Origin: Desulfobacteraceae bacterium
GTDB taxonomy: Bacteria > Desulfobacterota > Desulfobacteria > Desulfobacterales > Desulfobacteraceae
DNA length: 59,102 nucleotides
Reading direction: 5' to 3'
NCBI GenBank assembly: GCA_016743945.1
Contig: JADGFI010000039.1
Location: forward strand, 1-59,102
Shown here piece by piece: positions 35,501-44,576 of this stretch. The translations under genes were made by a program, and so were the position numbers. Under the pieces are notes generated by a model. That model was not told the origin of the DNA and ran no database searches. It worked only from the letters and a program-made list of their open reading frames with translations. The first letter of the stretch is position 1. Each line of letters opens with the position of its first letter.

Positions 35501-36956
35501 GAGCATATTAAAAGGTCGCTTTATTTCTGAGCCGGAATGGTATTACATGGTCAACCGACCCTTGGAGGGACAAAGAGGGCTTGATCCGGAATCGGATCTG
35601 TTCAGCCCGGGATATTTTACGGTTTCCTGTCTGGGGGGTGAAAGGGTTTTGCTCAATGCTGCTGTGGTGGAAAGCCCACGGGAAATAGAGCTTGATACTC
35701 CTATTAATATTTTTGAACCCAATTGCTTTGAAAAGGGCATGCCCCTTTCCAAAGCTGTCTATAAGAGTCTGGATGCCTTTCTTGTGGATCGCGGGCGAGA
35801 TAAAAGTGTGATTGCAGGATATCCCTGGTTTCTGGACTGGGGAAGAGACAGTCTGATATTTTGCAGGGGCTTGATTGAACTTGGCCGGTTCGCCGATGCA
35901 AAATCCATATTGCGGCTGTTTGGCCGGTTTGAAGATAAAGGCACGCTTCCCAATATGATTTGCGGCAAGGATGCGGCAAATATTGAAACCTCGGATGCGC
36001 CTCTATGGTTTTTTGCCTGCTGCAAAGACCTGATCGAAAAGGAGAAGAGCAAAGATTTTTTAAATGAAAGGCTGGGGCATCGCAGGGTCAAAGAGATTCT
36101 CTTATCCATTGCCCATTCTCTGATAAAGGGGACCAAAACAGGGGTGGCTGCAGACCCTGAAACCATGCTGCTTTACAGCCCGTCTCATTTTACCTGGATG
36201 GATACCAATTTTCCTGCCGGGTCGCCTCGCCAGGGATATCCCGTTGAGATTCAGGCGTTATGGTATAATGCCCTGGTCCTGCTGGTAGGGGTGGATCTTC
36301 CCCATAAACGAGACTGGGAGGAGCGAGCAAGGCTGGTTAAGACGTTTGTCCAGACGCTTTTTTACAATAAGACCGCAGGTTTTTTTTCAGATTGCCTCCA
36401 TTTGGACGGACCCGGGGGTGCAAAAAATGCAAAACCCGATGATGCCCTGAGGCCCAACCAGCTCTTTTTGTTCACCCTTGATGTGATAAAAGATAAAAAA
36501 ATTGCACAAACCTGTGTTGAGACATGCCAGCAATTGCTGGTGCCCGGAGGGATCAGAAGTCTTGCCGATCGGAAAGTTGAAATTCCGATCCATGTAATTT
36601 ACAACGGCAGATCCATAACAGATCCCCATTTTCCCTATTTTGGTCAATACAGAGGAGATGAAGATACCCAGAGAAAACCGGCCTATCACAATGGGACCGC
36701 CTGGACCTGGCAGTTTCCGGTATTCTGTGAAGCCTGGGCAACGGCATTCGGTAAAAACAGCCATTCAACTTGCCTGGCATGGCTTGGTAGTGTCATCGGC
36801 CTGATGAGAAAAGGGGCTGCCGGATATATTCCTGAAATTCTTGATGGCGATTTTCCCCATGTTTCAAGGGGGTGTGATGCCCAGGCCTGGGGATCAAGCG
36901 AGGTTGCCAGAGTTATGCACAAGTTATCGGATACTGTTGTGGGAGACAAAAAATGA
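32574..36956 (+). CDS. two-domain glycogen debranching enzyme (GH13 part plus amylo-1,6-glucosidase part)
   Basis: A 1460-residue protein. The first half holds a GH13 barrel with all catalytic landmarks: DIAINHTGWA, the nucleophile Asp in GFRCDAGYM (about residue 328), the acid Glu in FFLEGLGG (~358) and ETHDNNR (~415). The second half has the GDE_C amylo-alpha-1,6-glucosidase region, with YPWFLDWGRDSLIF near 1085, GTLPNMICGKDAAN and HFTWMDTNFPAGSPRQGYPV near 1205. The layout recalls the animal enzyme, which moves a maltosyl/maltotriosyl block and then hydrolyses the branch glucose. It heads an operon with a phosphorylase, glgA and a branching enzyme; the next gene overlaps its stop by 4 bases. 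A 15-bp tandem duplication encodes the QVKPNQVKP segment. The upstream ribosome-binding site is weak (AGGGCAGGG). Confidence 0.85.
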   Translation: MERSSSIIQFPSPGESRVMYCGDCVTFTLMLPAKDEGCAWVRTNLGYAAISRKEIIYRVEKDEIKLGGAWVDIKMAQESDLVYKIVLPLHQTGFFQAKCFFLPAKSNTPVWPPGDNCIFNVEPPGTCCANIIYNAFVRQFGRFKSGVSEDNELSPIIKKLDEKGYTVIPESGKFRDLKKEVGFIFSDLGCRVLHLLPIHPTPTTYARMGRFGSPYAALNFTEVDPALAEFDPLATPLEQFMELVDRVHFYNGYLFMDIAINHTGWAASIHETNPEWLARGEDGLIEAPGAWGVVWADLTKLDYSNTGLWRYMANVFLLWCHRGVDGFRCDAGYMVPLEAWEYIVAKVRLEYPETLFFLEGLGGAIETTCDILNRANFNWAYSELFQNYTRQEISNYLPTAYEISNTCGHTIHFAETHDNNRLASVSILYAKLRSSLCALFSVCGGFGFANGVEWFATQKIDVHESTSLNWGDAVNQVDHISRLNLILKIHPVFFAQTRLSLIQKNQSQCLALLRHNEAYDKRLLILVNLDCENFNEVSWQTKETGINETILYDMMSSRQVNTDQVKPNQVKPGEQDLCVMRLAPGEILALTPDGEDISLVEQSLQKKPRMPDRVYLQKLKAKVLRIHIALKGYQNLMGVNVEQEARCLANNPIEFIRSFNKDSKESRVIVFEVQRDLKRQLMIPPGFFLLIRCETGFRAEILDNIRFDTIRSDKRGSSKISLGYEEGIATSDEGGFFALFSPKEIKSRHKEYSLNLRIFEPDGTRIETASLLYLAPLEALYMISSFTRREIVKNPFLKLLGTTNKGGMMRAAAWWGRLDSRYDAILGANLDKIMPENRRMVFSRCRIWAIFQGYSRELVPDCLERFTFSYDHGGKWLFHVPTSEGRYYALELYLSIDPQKNHVGLSILRKNCPEDNLFFLDNDKTVTLIIRPDIEDRSFHDTVKAFKGPEQDWPVAVSALQNGFVFSLSNGNFLNVSILKGRFISEPEWYYMVNRPLEGQRGLDPESDLFSPGYFTVSCLGGERVLLNAAVVESPREIELDTPINIFEPNCFEKGMPLSKAVYKSLDAFLVDRGRDKSVIAGYPWFLDWGRDSLIFCRGLIELGRFADAKSILRLFGRFEDKGTLPNMICGKDAANIETSDAPLWFFACCKDLIEKEKSKDFLNERLGHRRVKEILLSIAHSLIKGTKTGVAADPETMLLYSPSHFTWMDTNFPAGSPRQGYPVEIQALWYNALVLLVGVDLPHKRDWEERARLVKTFVQTLFYNKTAGFFSDCLHLDGPGGAKNAKPDDALRPNQLFLFTLDVIKDKKIAQTCVETCQQLLVPGGIRSLADRKVEIPIHVIYNGRSITDPHFPYFGQYRGDEDTQRKPAYHNGTAWTWQFPVFCEAWATAFGKNSHSTCLAWLGSVIGLMRKGAAGYIPEILDGDFPHVSRGCDAQAWGSSEVARVMHKLSDTVVGDKK

Positions 36957-39517
36957 TGGAAGAGATGCAAATTTACAAGGTATATCCTGCGATTCCAGAA
37001 GGATTGTCTTTTCTGAACTATTTAGCTCGTAATTTGTGGTGGTGCTGGAACCATGAGGCCATTGAACTGTTTCAGAGAATCCATCCAATGCAATGGGAAG
37101 CAATTGGGAAAAATCCTGTGGCCTTTCTTTCCAACATATCCCAGAGACGATTTGAGGAGCTTTCAAAAGATGAAAGTTTTTTGGGGCACCTTGAACGGGT
37201 AAAGGCGAAGTTTGAAAGAATGTTTTCCCATGTTTCCCAAATCAAGGAGATTGATTTGGAGCCCAAAGAGACCATTGCCTATTTTTCCATGGAATTCGGC
37301 CTCCATGAATCCCTTCCCTTTTTTGCCGGTGGATTGGGAATTCTCGCCGGCGATCATTTAAAGGCCGCTTCCAGTTTGGGAATACCCCTGACCGGTATGG
37401 GGCTGTTGTTTCGGGAAGGCTATTTTCGGCAGTTCCTTGACCATACCGGCTGGCAGCAGGAAACATATCCCATCAATGATGTATTTGATCTTCCTGTTCA
37501 AAAACTAAAGGATACTTCAGGATTTGAAATAAAAATAGCAATACCCGGCCCTGACGGGGTGATAGCGGTCTGTGTCTGGCAATTAAAGATAGGTAAAATT
37601 CGACTATTGCTGCTGGATACAAATTTGTCGGAAAATTCAAAAAAAAGCAGGGACATTACCTCCCGTCTCTATGCCAGCCATGACGAGACCCGGGTTGCCC
37701 AGGAGATATTATTGGGGATTGGTGGGATTAAGGTGCTCAAAGCCATTGATGTGTTTCCCACTGTTTGTCACATGAACGAAGGGCATTGTTCCTTTGCCGG
37801 GCTGGAACGAATCTCCATCATCATGGACAGGTATCATTTGGATTTTCAAACTGCCATTCAAATTTGCAAGAGAAGTGGTATCTTTACCACCCATACCCCG
37901 GTGGCTGCCGGCCATGATGAATTTCCAAAGGAGTTGATTTTGCCCTATCTTCAGCCCTATGCTGAAAAATTTGCCGTTTCAGTTGAGGAGCTGCTCTCCT
38001 GGGGAGAGCCCCATGGCAGTGAGGACACGGGCAAATTTTCCATGTTTGTTTTTGGGGTCCATTTTTCAGGCTATATCAATGGTGTCAGCCATCTGCACGG
38101 GCTGGTCGCCCGGAAGATGTGGCAGTCTTTATGGCCAAACCGGTATGTGGAAGAGATTCCCATTTTCCATATCACCAATGGGGTCCATATCTGTTCCTAT
38201 CTTTCCAGGAATAAAAACGCCTTGCTTGAACGCTATTTGGCCTCGGATTGGTCCAGCAAGCTTGTTGACCCGAATTTGATCCCAAGGATAGACAATATTG
38301 AAGATGCAGATCTCTGGCATGTGCATGAACTGGATCGGTCCAATTTAATTAGAAAATGTCGGCAGTTATTATTGAAACAATATAAACGGCGAAATGCACC
38401 CAGAAATGTGATGGATGAAGTGGCCAGTGTCCTGGAGCACCGCTGCCTGACCATCTGTTTTGCCCGGCGGTTTGCAACTTATAAGCGGGCCGGGCTTCTG
38501 TTCAAAGACACCCGGCGGCTAACCCGCCTCATCACCGATGAGGCCAGGCCCATCCAGTTGATCTTTGCAGGCAAAGCCCATCCTAATGATACACAGGGCA
38601 AAGAGATTATCAAGGAAATTGTTGACTTTGCAAAGGGTGCTGATGTCAGACACAGGGTGATTTTTATTGAAAATTACGATATCAATATTGCAAGATATAT
38701 GGTCCAGGGATGTGATGTCTGGCTCAATACACCCAGAAGGCCCAATGAAGCATGTGGCACTTCGGGCATGAAAGCTTCTGCAAATGGCGGGTTGAACTTG
38801 TCCATCCTTGATGGATGGTGGTGTGAAGGGTTCAGGGAGGACCGGGGATGGCGCATTGCCAACGGAGATGTTTATGAGGATCATGAATATCAGGATGAGG
38901 TCGAAAGCCAGGCCCTGTTCAACCTTCTTGAAAATGAGGTGGTGCCTAAATATTATGACAGGCGAAGAGGCAATCCGCCTCTAACATGGATCAAGATGAT
39001 GAAAGAGGCCATGAAAATGGCCCTCATCAATTTCTCAAGCGACCGGATGGTCCGGGAGTATTCAGAAAAATTTTATATACCGGCATCCAGAAATTTTAAA
39101 CGATTAACAGATGATTCGTCCCAAAAAGCCAAGGAACTTGCCCGGAGACAATCCCGGCTGACCTCTCTTTGGGGCGGTATCCGATTATTAAAACCAACCC
39201 TTATAACAGCGGATGATTTTACGGTGGGGGATACCTTCCGAATTACCATTAAGGTTTTTCTGGGTGAACTGACGTCTCAAGAGGTAGAGGTCCAGGTCTA
39301 CCACGGCAAAATTAAATTTTCAGATGAGCCCGAAGGCAGCCGAACGGAGGCTATGTGGCTGCAGGAAACCATATCAGAGGGTATCCATATTTATGCCTGT
39401 ACCATTACCTGTTCTGATTCCGGCCGTTTTGGGTATACGGCCCGGGTGATCCCGAAGGGAGATGATGTTCTCAAAAATACCCCGGGCCTTATCACCTGGG
39501 CCCATGGAGAGGCGTAA
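36953..39517 (+). CDS. alpha-glucan phosphorylase (GT35, DUF3417-containing subfamily)
   Basis: An 854-residue phosphorylase of the second subfamily (the TIGR02094/DUF3417 type), unlike the classical enzyme at 25895. It has the N-terminal LARNLWWCWNHEAIELF module (residues ~21-37), then AYFSMEFGLHESLPFFAGGLGILAG around 107-130, HMNEGHCSFAGLE, THTPVAAGHDEF and HITNGVH. The PLP-lysine segment EACGTSGMKASANGG is at ~598-612 (Lys about 606), followed by LDGWW. The product is glucose-1-phosphate. The start overlaps the debranching gene (ATGATGG across its TGA), with GGGAG upstream; the two enzymes together would degrade branched glucan fully. Confidence 0.92.
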   Translation: MMEEMQIYKVYPAIPEGLSFLNYLARNLWWCWNHEAIELFQRIHPMQWEAIGKNPVAFLSNISQRRFEELSKDESFLGHLERVKAKFERMFSHVSQIKEIDLEPKETIAYFSMEFGLHESLPFFAGGLGILAGDHLKAASSLGIPLTGMGLLFREGYFRQFLDHTGWQQETYPINDVFDLPVQKLKDTSGFEIKIAIPGPDGVIAVCVWQLKIGKIRLLLLDTNLSENSKKSRDITSRLYASHDETRVAQEILLGIGGIKVLKAIDVFPTVCHMNEGHCSFAGLERISIIMDRYHLDFQTAIQICKRSGIFTTHTPVAAGHDEFPKELILPYLQPYAEKFAVSVEELLSWGEPHGSEDTGKFSMFVFGVHFSGYINGVSHLHGLVARKMWQSLWPNRYVEEIPIFHITNGVHICSYLSRNKNALLERYLASDWSSKLVDPNLIPRIDNIEDADLWHVHELDRSNLIRKCRQLLLKQYKRRNAPRNVMDEVASVLEHRCLTICFARRFATYKRAGLLFKDTRRLTRLITDEARPIQLIFAGKAHPNDTQGKEIIKEIVDFAKGADVRHRVIFIENYDINIARYMVQGCDVWLNTPRRPNEACGTSGMKASANGGLNLSILDGWWCEGFREDRGWRIANGDVYEDHEYQDEVESQALFNLLENEVVPKYYDRRRGNPPLTWIKMMKEAMKMALINFSSDRMVREYSEKFYIPASRNFKRLTDDSSQKAKELARRQSRLTSLWGGIRLLKPTLITADDFTVGDTFRITIKVFLGELTSQEVEVQVYHGKIKFSDEPEGSRTEAMWLQETISEGIHIYACTITCSDSGRFGYTARVIPKGDDVLKNTPGLITWAHGEA

Positions 39518-39568
39518 AAAAACGATTCTTTTGATTTTTGATCTCGCGGACCCCCTGGGAGAAGATGA

Positions 39569-41068
39569 ATGGCACAAAAACCAAGAATTCTGGTAGTGAC
39601 ACCCGAGGTGAGTTATCTTCCCGAAGAGATGGGAGAGTCATCCCACTATTCTGCCAAGGCCGGCGGTCTTGCAGATGTGTCGGCAGCGCTGGTTAGCGCA
39701 TTGTTCGATTTTAATTGCGATGTCCATGTGGCCCTTCCTGATTATCGGTCTATCTTTAACGGATTCACCACCAAAACACACAACAGGGAACTTGCAAAAA
39801 TCCGTAAAAGCCTGGATGAAGAACGGATTCATCTGGCGGCAGACCGGGCCTTTTATTATCTTGATAATATTTATTCGGGATATTCGGATAAGGATCTTAA
39901 GGTCTCCCTGGCATTCCAAAGGGAAGTGATTAACAACATCATTCCCCGGGTTGAACCGGATATCATCCATTGCAACGACTGGATGACGGGCCTGATTCCT
40001 GCCATGGCAAGGCAGATTGGAATCCCCTGTCTGTTTACCATCCACAATATCCACACCCTGACATCCACCATGGCGGAAATTGAGGACCGTGGAATCGATG
40101 CTGCCTCTTTTTGGAAATGGCTGTTTTTTAAAAAAAAACCCCAAAACTATGAAGAAAGCCGGGATTGGAACCGGGTCGATTTTTTAACGTCCGGGGTATT
40201 TGCAGCCCATTATGTGAATACGGTGAGTCCGACTTTTTTAACCGAGATTGTTGAGAACCGTCATCCCTTTGTGGAAAGCTGCATCCAAAATGAGCTGAGC
40301 AATAAATACCATGCCGAATGTGCCACCGGGATTTTGAATGCGCCTGATCCGGAATTCAACCCGGCTGTTGATCAGATGATCCGGTATAATTACGGGCCGA
40401 AAAATCACAGGCGCCTGAAAGCAAAAAACAAAGCATATCTTCAGAAGATACTGGATCTTGAAATGGATGGGGATGCGGTCTTGTTTTTCTGGCCGTCCAG
40501 GCTTGATCCTGTACAGAAGGGGTGCCAGCTTCTGGCACAGATTATGTACGATATTGTCTCCCAATACTGGGAGGCTGATCTCCAAATTGTCTCTGTGGCC
40601 AGCGGAGAATACCAGAAATGTTTTCATGATATTGTCCGGTTTCACGGCCTGGGTCAACGGATTGCTGTTTGCGGATTTAGCGAGGGGCTGTCACACCAGG
40701 CATTTGCCGCCAGTGATTTTTTGTTTATGCCCTCTTCCTTTGAACCCTGCGGTCTTCCCCAGATGGTGGGGGGTATCTACGGGACTTTGCCCATTGTCCA
40801 CGATACCGGGGGATTGCATGATACAATCCGCCAGCTGGACCATCAAAATAACAGGGGGAATGGATTTTTATTTAATACCCATGATGTCAACGGGTTTAAA
40901 TGGGCCATAGACAGGGCCATGGAGTTTCATTTTTTTGATCCGGCCATAAAAGAAAACCAGCTTAACCGGATTATGATTGAGAGTGTGCTTGAATTTAACC
41001 ATAGCCGATGTGCGGAAGAGTATATTAACCTATATGAAAAAATGCTTAAACGGCCATTTATTGTCTGA
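39569..41068 (+). CDS. glgA: glycogen (starch) synthase, GT5
   Basis: Transfers glucose from a nucleotide-glucose donor to the non-reducing end of alpha-1,4-glucan. The 499-residue protein has the donor-binding KAGGLADV motif (Lys30), HCNDWMTGLIPAMARQIG, TIHNIHTLT, and the C-terminal SSFEPCGLPQMVGGIYGTLP with DTGGLHDTI. Several segments differ from classical GlgA (DPVQKGCQLL in place of the usual R-L-x-x-Q-K-G motif, and a long insertion around FWKWLFFKKKPQNYEES), so donor specificity (ADP- or UDP-glucose) is open. GGGAGAAG precedes the ATG. No glgC is in the window. Its 3' end overlaps the branching-enzyme start by 35 bases. Confidence 0.9.
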   Translation: MAQKPRILVVTPEVSYLPEEMGESSHYSAKAGGLADVSAALVSALFDFNCDVHVALPDYRSIFNGFTTKTHNRELAKIRKSLDEERIHLAADRAFYYLDNIYSGYSDKDLKVSLAFQREVINNIIPRVEPDIIHCNDWMTGLIPAMARQIGIPCLFTIHNIHTLTSTMAEIEDRGIDAASFWKWLFFKKKPQNYEESRDWNRVDFLTSGVFAAHYVNTVSPTFLTEIVENRHPFVESCIQNELSNKYHAECATGILNAPDPEFNPAVDQMIRYNYGPKNHRRLKAKNKAYLQKILDLEMDGDAVLFFWPSRLDPVQKGCQLLAQIMYDIVSQYWEADLQIVSVASGEYQKCFHDIVRFHGLGQRIAVCGFSEGLSHQAFAASDFLFMPSSFEPCGLPQMVGGIYGTLPIVHDTGGLHDTIRQLDHQNNRGNGFLFNTHDVNGFKWAIDRAMEFHFFDPAIKENQLNRIMIESVLEFNHSRCAEEYINLYEKMLKRPFIV

Positions 41069-43079
41069 TCCCGGAATCTTCAATGATCCCCATCTCCTTT
41101 GCCACGCAGAGATCATATTTTCAAGAAGACTTGCGTGCATTGAACTTGGGGAGAGATTAAAGCAGGAAAATAAAGGCTCTTTAAAATTTTTTGCAGATTA
41201 TCACAAGCGGTTCGGCCTTCATTTTGAAAAAAAATTAGAAGAAGATTCCTGGGTTTTCAGGGAGTGGGCACCCAATGCCAGTGAAATGTTTATCCTTTGC
41301 GATAAAACCTCCTGGCAGAAAAATTCAGCCTTTCAGCTTGAGAGAAAAGAGAATCATATATTTGAAAGAGAGTTCCCCAGGGAGATATTTTCCCACAAAG
41401 ATCTTTTCAGACTCAAGGTGGTGTGGCCGGGTGGGGAAGGGGACCGGATACCCACGGCTGCGACCCGGGTGGTTCAAGATTGTCATACCCATATTTTTAA
41501 TGCCCAGGTCTGGGAGCCAAAAGAAAAATACCAATGGGCGATAAACAAATTTTTACCGTCAAAAGGACCGCTGCTGATTTATGAAGCCCATGTGGGAATG
41601 GCATTGGAGGAGGGCAGGATCGGAACCTATAAAGAGTTTGAACAAGGCGTTTTGCCCCAAATAGCAGATGCCGGGTACACTGCTATTCAATTGATGGCCA
41701 TCCAGGAACATCCCTATTATGCCTCCTTTGGGTATCATGTGGCCAATTTTTTTGCCCCCTCATCAAGATTCGGCACCCCCGAAGAATTAAAGCACCTGAT
41801 TGATGCAGCTCACAAAAGCGGTATCAGGGTGTTCATGGATATGGTTCATTCCCATGCCGTGAACAATGAAGTGGAAGGTATTTCAAAGTTTGACGGAACA
41901 GGCTTTCAGTTTTTTCATGAGGGCCCCCGGGGGTATCACTCCCAATGGGATTCCCGGTGTTTTAACTATGGTAAGCCTGGGGTATTAAAGTTTCTTTTAT
42001 CCAATTTAAACTTCTGGATTGAAGAGTTTAAAATCGATGGATTCAGGTTTGATGGTATCACCAGCATGCTTTTTGAGGACCATGGGATCGGGCGGGCATT
42101 TAAAGGCTATGATGATTACTATGGACAGGATGTGGATGGGGACGCCCTGGCGTATCTATATCTTGCCAATTGTCTTGTCCATGAACTTCAGCCTGATTTT
42201 ATAACCATTGCCGAAGACGTCAGCGGATATCCCGGGCTTGCCGCTCCCATTTCAAAGGGAGGAACCGGGTTTGATTATCGGTTTTCCATGGGAATTGCGG
42301 ATTTCTGGATCAAATTACTAAAGGAGTATAAAGATGAACAATGGCACCTTGGCACTCTGTGGTATGAACTGACTACCAAAAGAAAGGAGGAAAAGGCCAT
42401 CTCCTATGCGGAGTCCCATGACCAGGCGCTGGTGGGAGATCAAACCCTTATGATGCATCTGATGGGCCAGGATATTTATTCTGCCATGGGAAAGGAGAAC
42501 GACAGTGTTAAAACCCTTCGGGGGGTGGCCCTGCACAAGATGATCCGTCTGATTACCATTGCCCCGGCAGATTCAGGTTATTTGAATTTCATGGGCAATG
42601 AATTCGGGCATCCTGAATGGGTGGATTTTCCTTCCCAGCGCAACTTGTTTTCCTTTCACCATGCCAGGCGCCAATGGTCATTAAAACATGACACAAATCT
42701 TTATTATTCCTGCCTTTTCGAATTTGATCGACAAATGATCCGTCTGGTTAAGGCCCATGATCTGTTTTCTTGGCCCCTGAATCTTATACACATCCATGAA
42801 GAGAACAAGGTCATTGCCTTTGGAAGAAAGAATTTGATTTTTGTTTTTAATTTCCACCCGTCTAATTCTTTTTTTGATTATAGGGTGGATGCCCCGCCTG
42901 GTGAGTACCAAATGGTTTTGGATTCCGATGAGATTGTTTTTGGCGGACAAGACCGGCTTAAAAAGGACCAGGTTCATTTTACCCTTTTTGATTCGATAAA
43001 ATTTGGGAAGAAAAATTTATTAAGCCTTTACCTGCCAGCACGAACGGCAATCGTACTGAAACAAAAGCCCACATTTTAA
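41034..43079 (+). CDS. glgB: 1,4-alpha-glucan branching enzyme, eukaryote (GBE1)-like
   Basis: Creates alpha-1,6 branches. The 681-residue protein has a CBM48-type front (HFEKKLEEDSWVFREWAPNA, about 65-85) and a GH13 core. The catalytic residues are Asp340 in GFRFDGITSM, Glu394 in TIAEDVSG and Asp463 in ESHDQALVGD. Many long stretches match the animal/plant enzyme rather than bacterial GlgB: YYASFGYHVANFFA, FGTPEELKHLID, DMVHSHAVNN, GPRGYHSQWDSRCFNYG and LNFMGNEFGHPEW. The start is not certain; ATG 41034 lies inside glgA with a poor ribosome-binding site, implying coupled translation. It is the last gene of the glycogen operon. Confidence 0.9.
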   Translation: MKKCLNGHLLSDPGIFNDPHLLCHAEIIFSRRLACIELGERLKQENKGSLKFFADYHKRFGLHFEKKLEEDSWVFREWAPNASEMFILCDKTSWQKNSAFQLERKENHIFEREFPREIFSHKDLFRLKVVWPGGEGDRIPTAATRVVQDCHTHIFNAQVWEPKEKYQWAINKFLPSKGPLLIYEAHVGMALEEGRIGTYKEFEQGVLPQIADAGYTAIQLMAIQEHPYYASFGYHVANFFAPSSRFGTPEELKHLIDAAHKSGIRVFMDMVHSHAVNNEVEGISKFDGTGFQFFHEGPRGYHSQWDSRCFNYGKPGVLKFLLSNLNFWIEEFKIDGFRFDGITSMLFEDHGIGRAFKGYDDYYGQDVDGDALAYLYLANCLVHELQPDFITIAEDVSGYPGLAAPISKGGTGFDYRFSMGIADFWIKLLKEYKDEQWHLGTLWYELTTKRKEEKAISYAESHDQALVGDQTLMMHLMGQDIYSAMGKENDSVKTLRGVALHKMIRLITIAPADSGYLNFMGNEFGHPEWVDFPSQRNLFSFHHARRQWSLKHDTNLYYSCLFEFDRQMIRLVKAHDLFSWPLNLIHIHEENKVIAFGRKNLIFVFNFHPSNSFFDYRVDAPPGEYQMVLDSDEIVFGGQDRLKKDQVHFTLFDSIKFGKKNLLSLYLPARTAIVLKQKPTF

Positions 43080-43122
43080 AAAAGTGTTTCCAAAGTTAAG
43101 GTTGTTATTCAGGGAGGGATGT

Positions 43123-44574
43123 TTACACCATGAAATCAACCACCCTGGAGGCCACAGGATCGGTATAGGTGATCTTGGTGTTATTCGGCGTCCCCACATC
43201 AATAAAGGCGGTGGCCGTGTATTTTTTATGGGTCCAGTCCAGTATTAATTGTTTGTTCGTGGATTTCATGACGATGAAATCACCATTAAAGGCCGGATAG
43301 GCGTTGCGAAATTCCATGAGACGAAGCAGTCGCTGCACCACCGGTTTTTGAAACTCTTCTTTGATCTCTTCTAAGGTATAATTATGGCGGTTGATATTTC
43401 TGCCAAGTCGTGTTTTTTCAAGCAGTTCAATATCATTTTCTCCGGCCAGAAGGCCCACATAATAGACCTGGGGGATTCCCGGGGTAAAAAACTGGATGGT
43501 TCTTGCCGTAATATAGGCGTCATCATCACACCCGAGGGCTGAGTAATAGGTGCAGTTGACCTGGTAAACATCCAGGTTCTGATATTCCGGTCCGGAATAG
43601 GTTTTTTTGACATTGGAGCCTTTTTTATACAGCTGGTCGATGGTCTGATCGATTTCCTTTTGATTCAGCAGGTCCATCACATCCACCACTCCGATACCAT
43701 CATGGGTGTCCAGGGTGGTGATCTGTTTGCGGGGACATTTGTTTAACCAGGATTTCAATCGTCGGGTGGTTTTCATATACAGGGCGTGGAGTACCAGCAT
43801 GGGCAGAGAAAAATCATAGCACCAGTATCCTTTTTCCGTCAATTTGAACTGATAGCTGTAATGTTCATGTATTTCGGGCAGGATTTCCGTGTCAAAGGCC
43901 ATTGCATAATCGTTAAACCAGTCTAATAGTTCCCAGATTTGGGGTTCCAGAAAAAAACAATTGGTACCCAGCTCTATGGTGGTGTAGGCAATGGCATCAA
44001 GCCGAATCATCTTGGGCCGGTTCCGGGCCAGGCGGATGAGAAATTTGCGCATCACCTCTCGTGTTTTTGGTGAGTTATAGTCCAAATCAATCTGTTCGTA
44101 ATCAAAGGTGCACCATATTTTTTCCCGGGTTCCGTTGGGTCTTTCCAGTTGTTGATAGGGCGGGCGGGGTTTTCTGGTATAGACCTTTGTCAGATCTTCA
44201 TCCGGGATAAAGCCGCCGGGTACAAGTTTGTCGAAACTTAAGAACATGTCTGCATATTCGCTGTCAGCACCCTTCTCAACATAATCTTGGAAAAAAATAG
44301 ACTGCCGGGAAATATGGTTGACCATGAAATCAATGATCAGGTCAAAATCTTGTCCGATTTTTTCCACATCATCCCAGGTGCCAAAAGCCGGGTCCACCTC
44401 ATCATAGGTTTTGGGAGCAAACCCCCTGTCCGAAGAAGAGGGGTAAAACGGCAGCAAATGAACGCCTCGGATGGCCTTTAAAAAGTATTTTCGAAGTGCA
44501 TAGTGCAGTTCAGGAAGGTTGGCTCCCAGGCTGTCCGGGTAGGTAATCAGCTGAATTTTATTTTTAAGTGTCAT
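43123..44574 (-). CDS. sucrose phosphorylase-type GH13_18 enzyme
   Basis: Catalyses reversible sucrose + phosphate to fructose + glucose-1-phosphate. The 483-residue length is typical. Landmarks are QLITYPDSLGANLPEL at the N-terminus, VHLLPFYPSSSDRGFAP, the nucleophile Asp193 in RLDAIAY, Glu234 in LPEIHEHYS and TLDTHDGIGVVD near 290, followed by AGENDIELL. GH13_18 also contains glucosylglycerate and sucrose-6-phosphate phosphorylases, so the exact acceptor is not fixed by motif alone; its neighbours (fructokinase and a sucrose-phosphate synthase) favour sucrose. It starts 2 bases after the stop of the synthase gene and ends facing the glycogen operon. Confidence 0.87.
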   Translation of the reverse strand: MTLKNKIQLITYPDSLGANLPELHYALRKYFLKAIRGVHLLPFYPSSSDRGFAPKTYDEVDPAFGTWDDVEKIGQDFDLIIDFMVNHISRQSIFFQDYVEKGADSEYADMFLSFDKLVPGGFIPDEDLTKVYTRKPRPPYQQLERPNGTREKIWCTFDYEQIDLDYNSPKTREVMRKFLIRLARNRPKMIRLDAIAYTTIELGTNCFFLEPQIWELLDWFNDYAMAFDTEILPEIHEHYSYQFKLTEKGYWCYDFSLPMLVLHALYMKTTRRLKSWLNKCPRKQITTLDTHDGIGVVDVMDLLNQKEIDQTIDQLYKKGSNVKKTYSGPEYQNLDVYQVNCTYYSALGCDDDAYITARTIQFFTPGIPQVYYVGLLAGENDIELLEKTRLGRNINRHNYTLEEIKEEFQKPVVQRLLRLMEFRNAYPAFNGDFIVMKSTNKQLILDWTHKKYTATAFIDVGTPNNTKITYTDPVASRVVDFMV

Positions 44575-44576
44575 GT

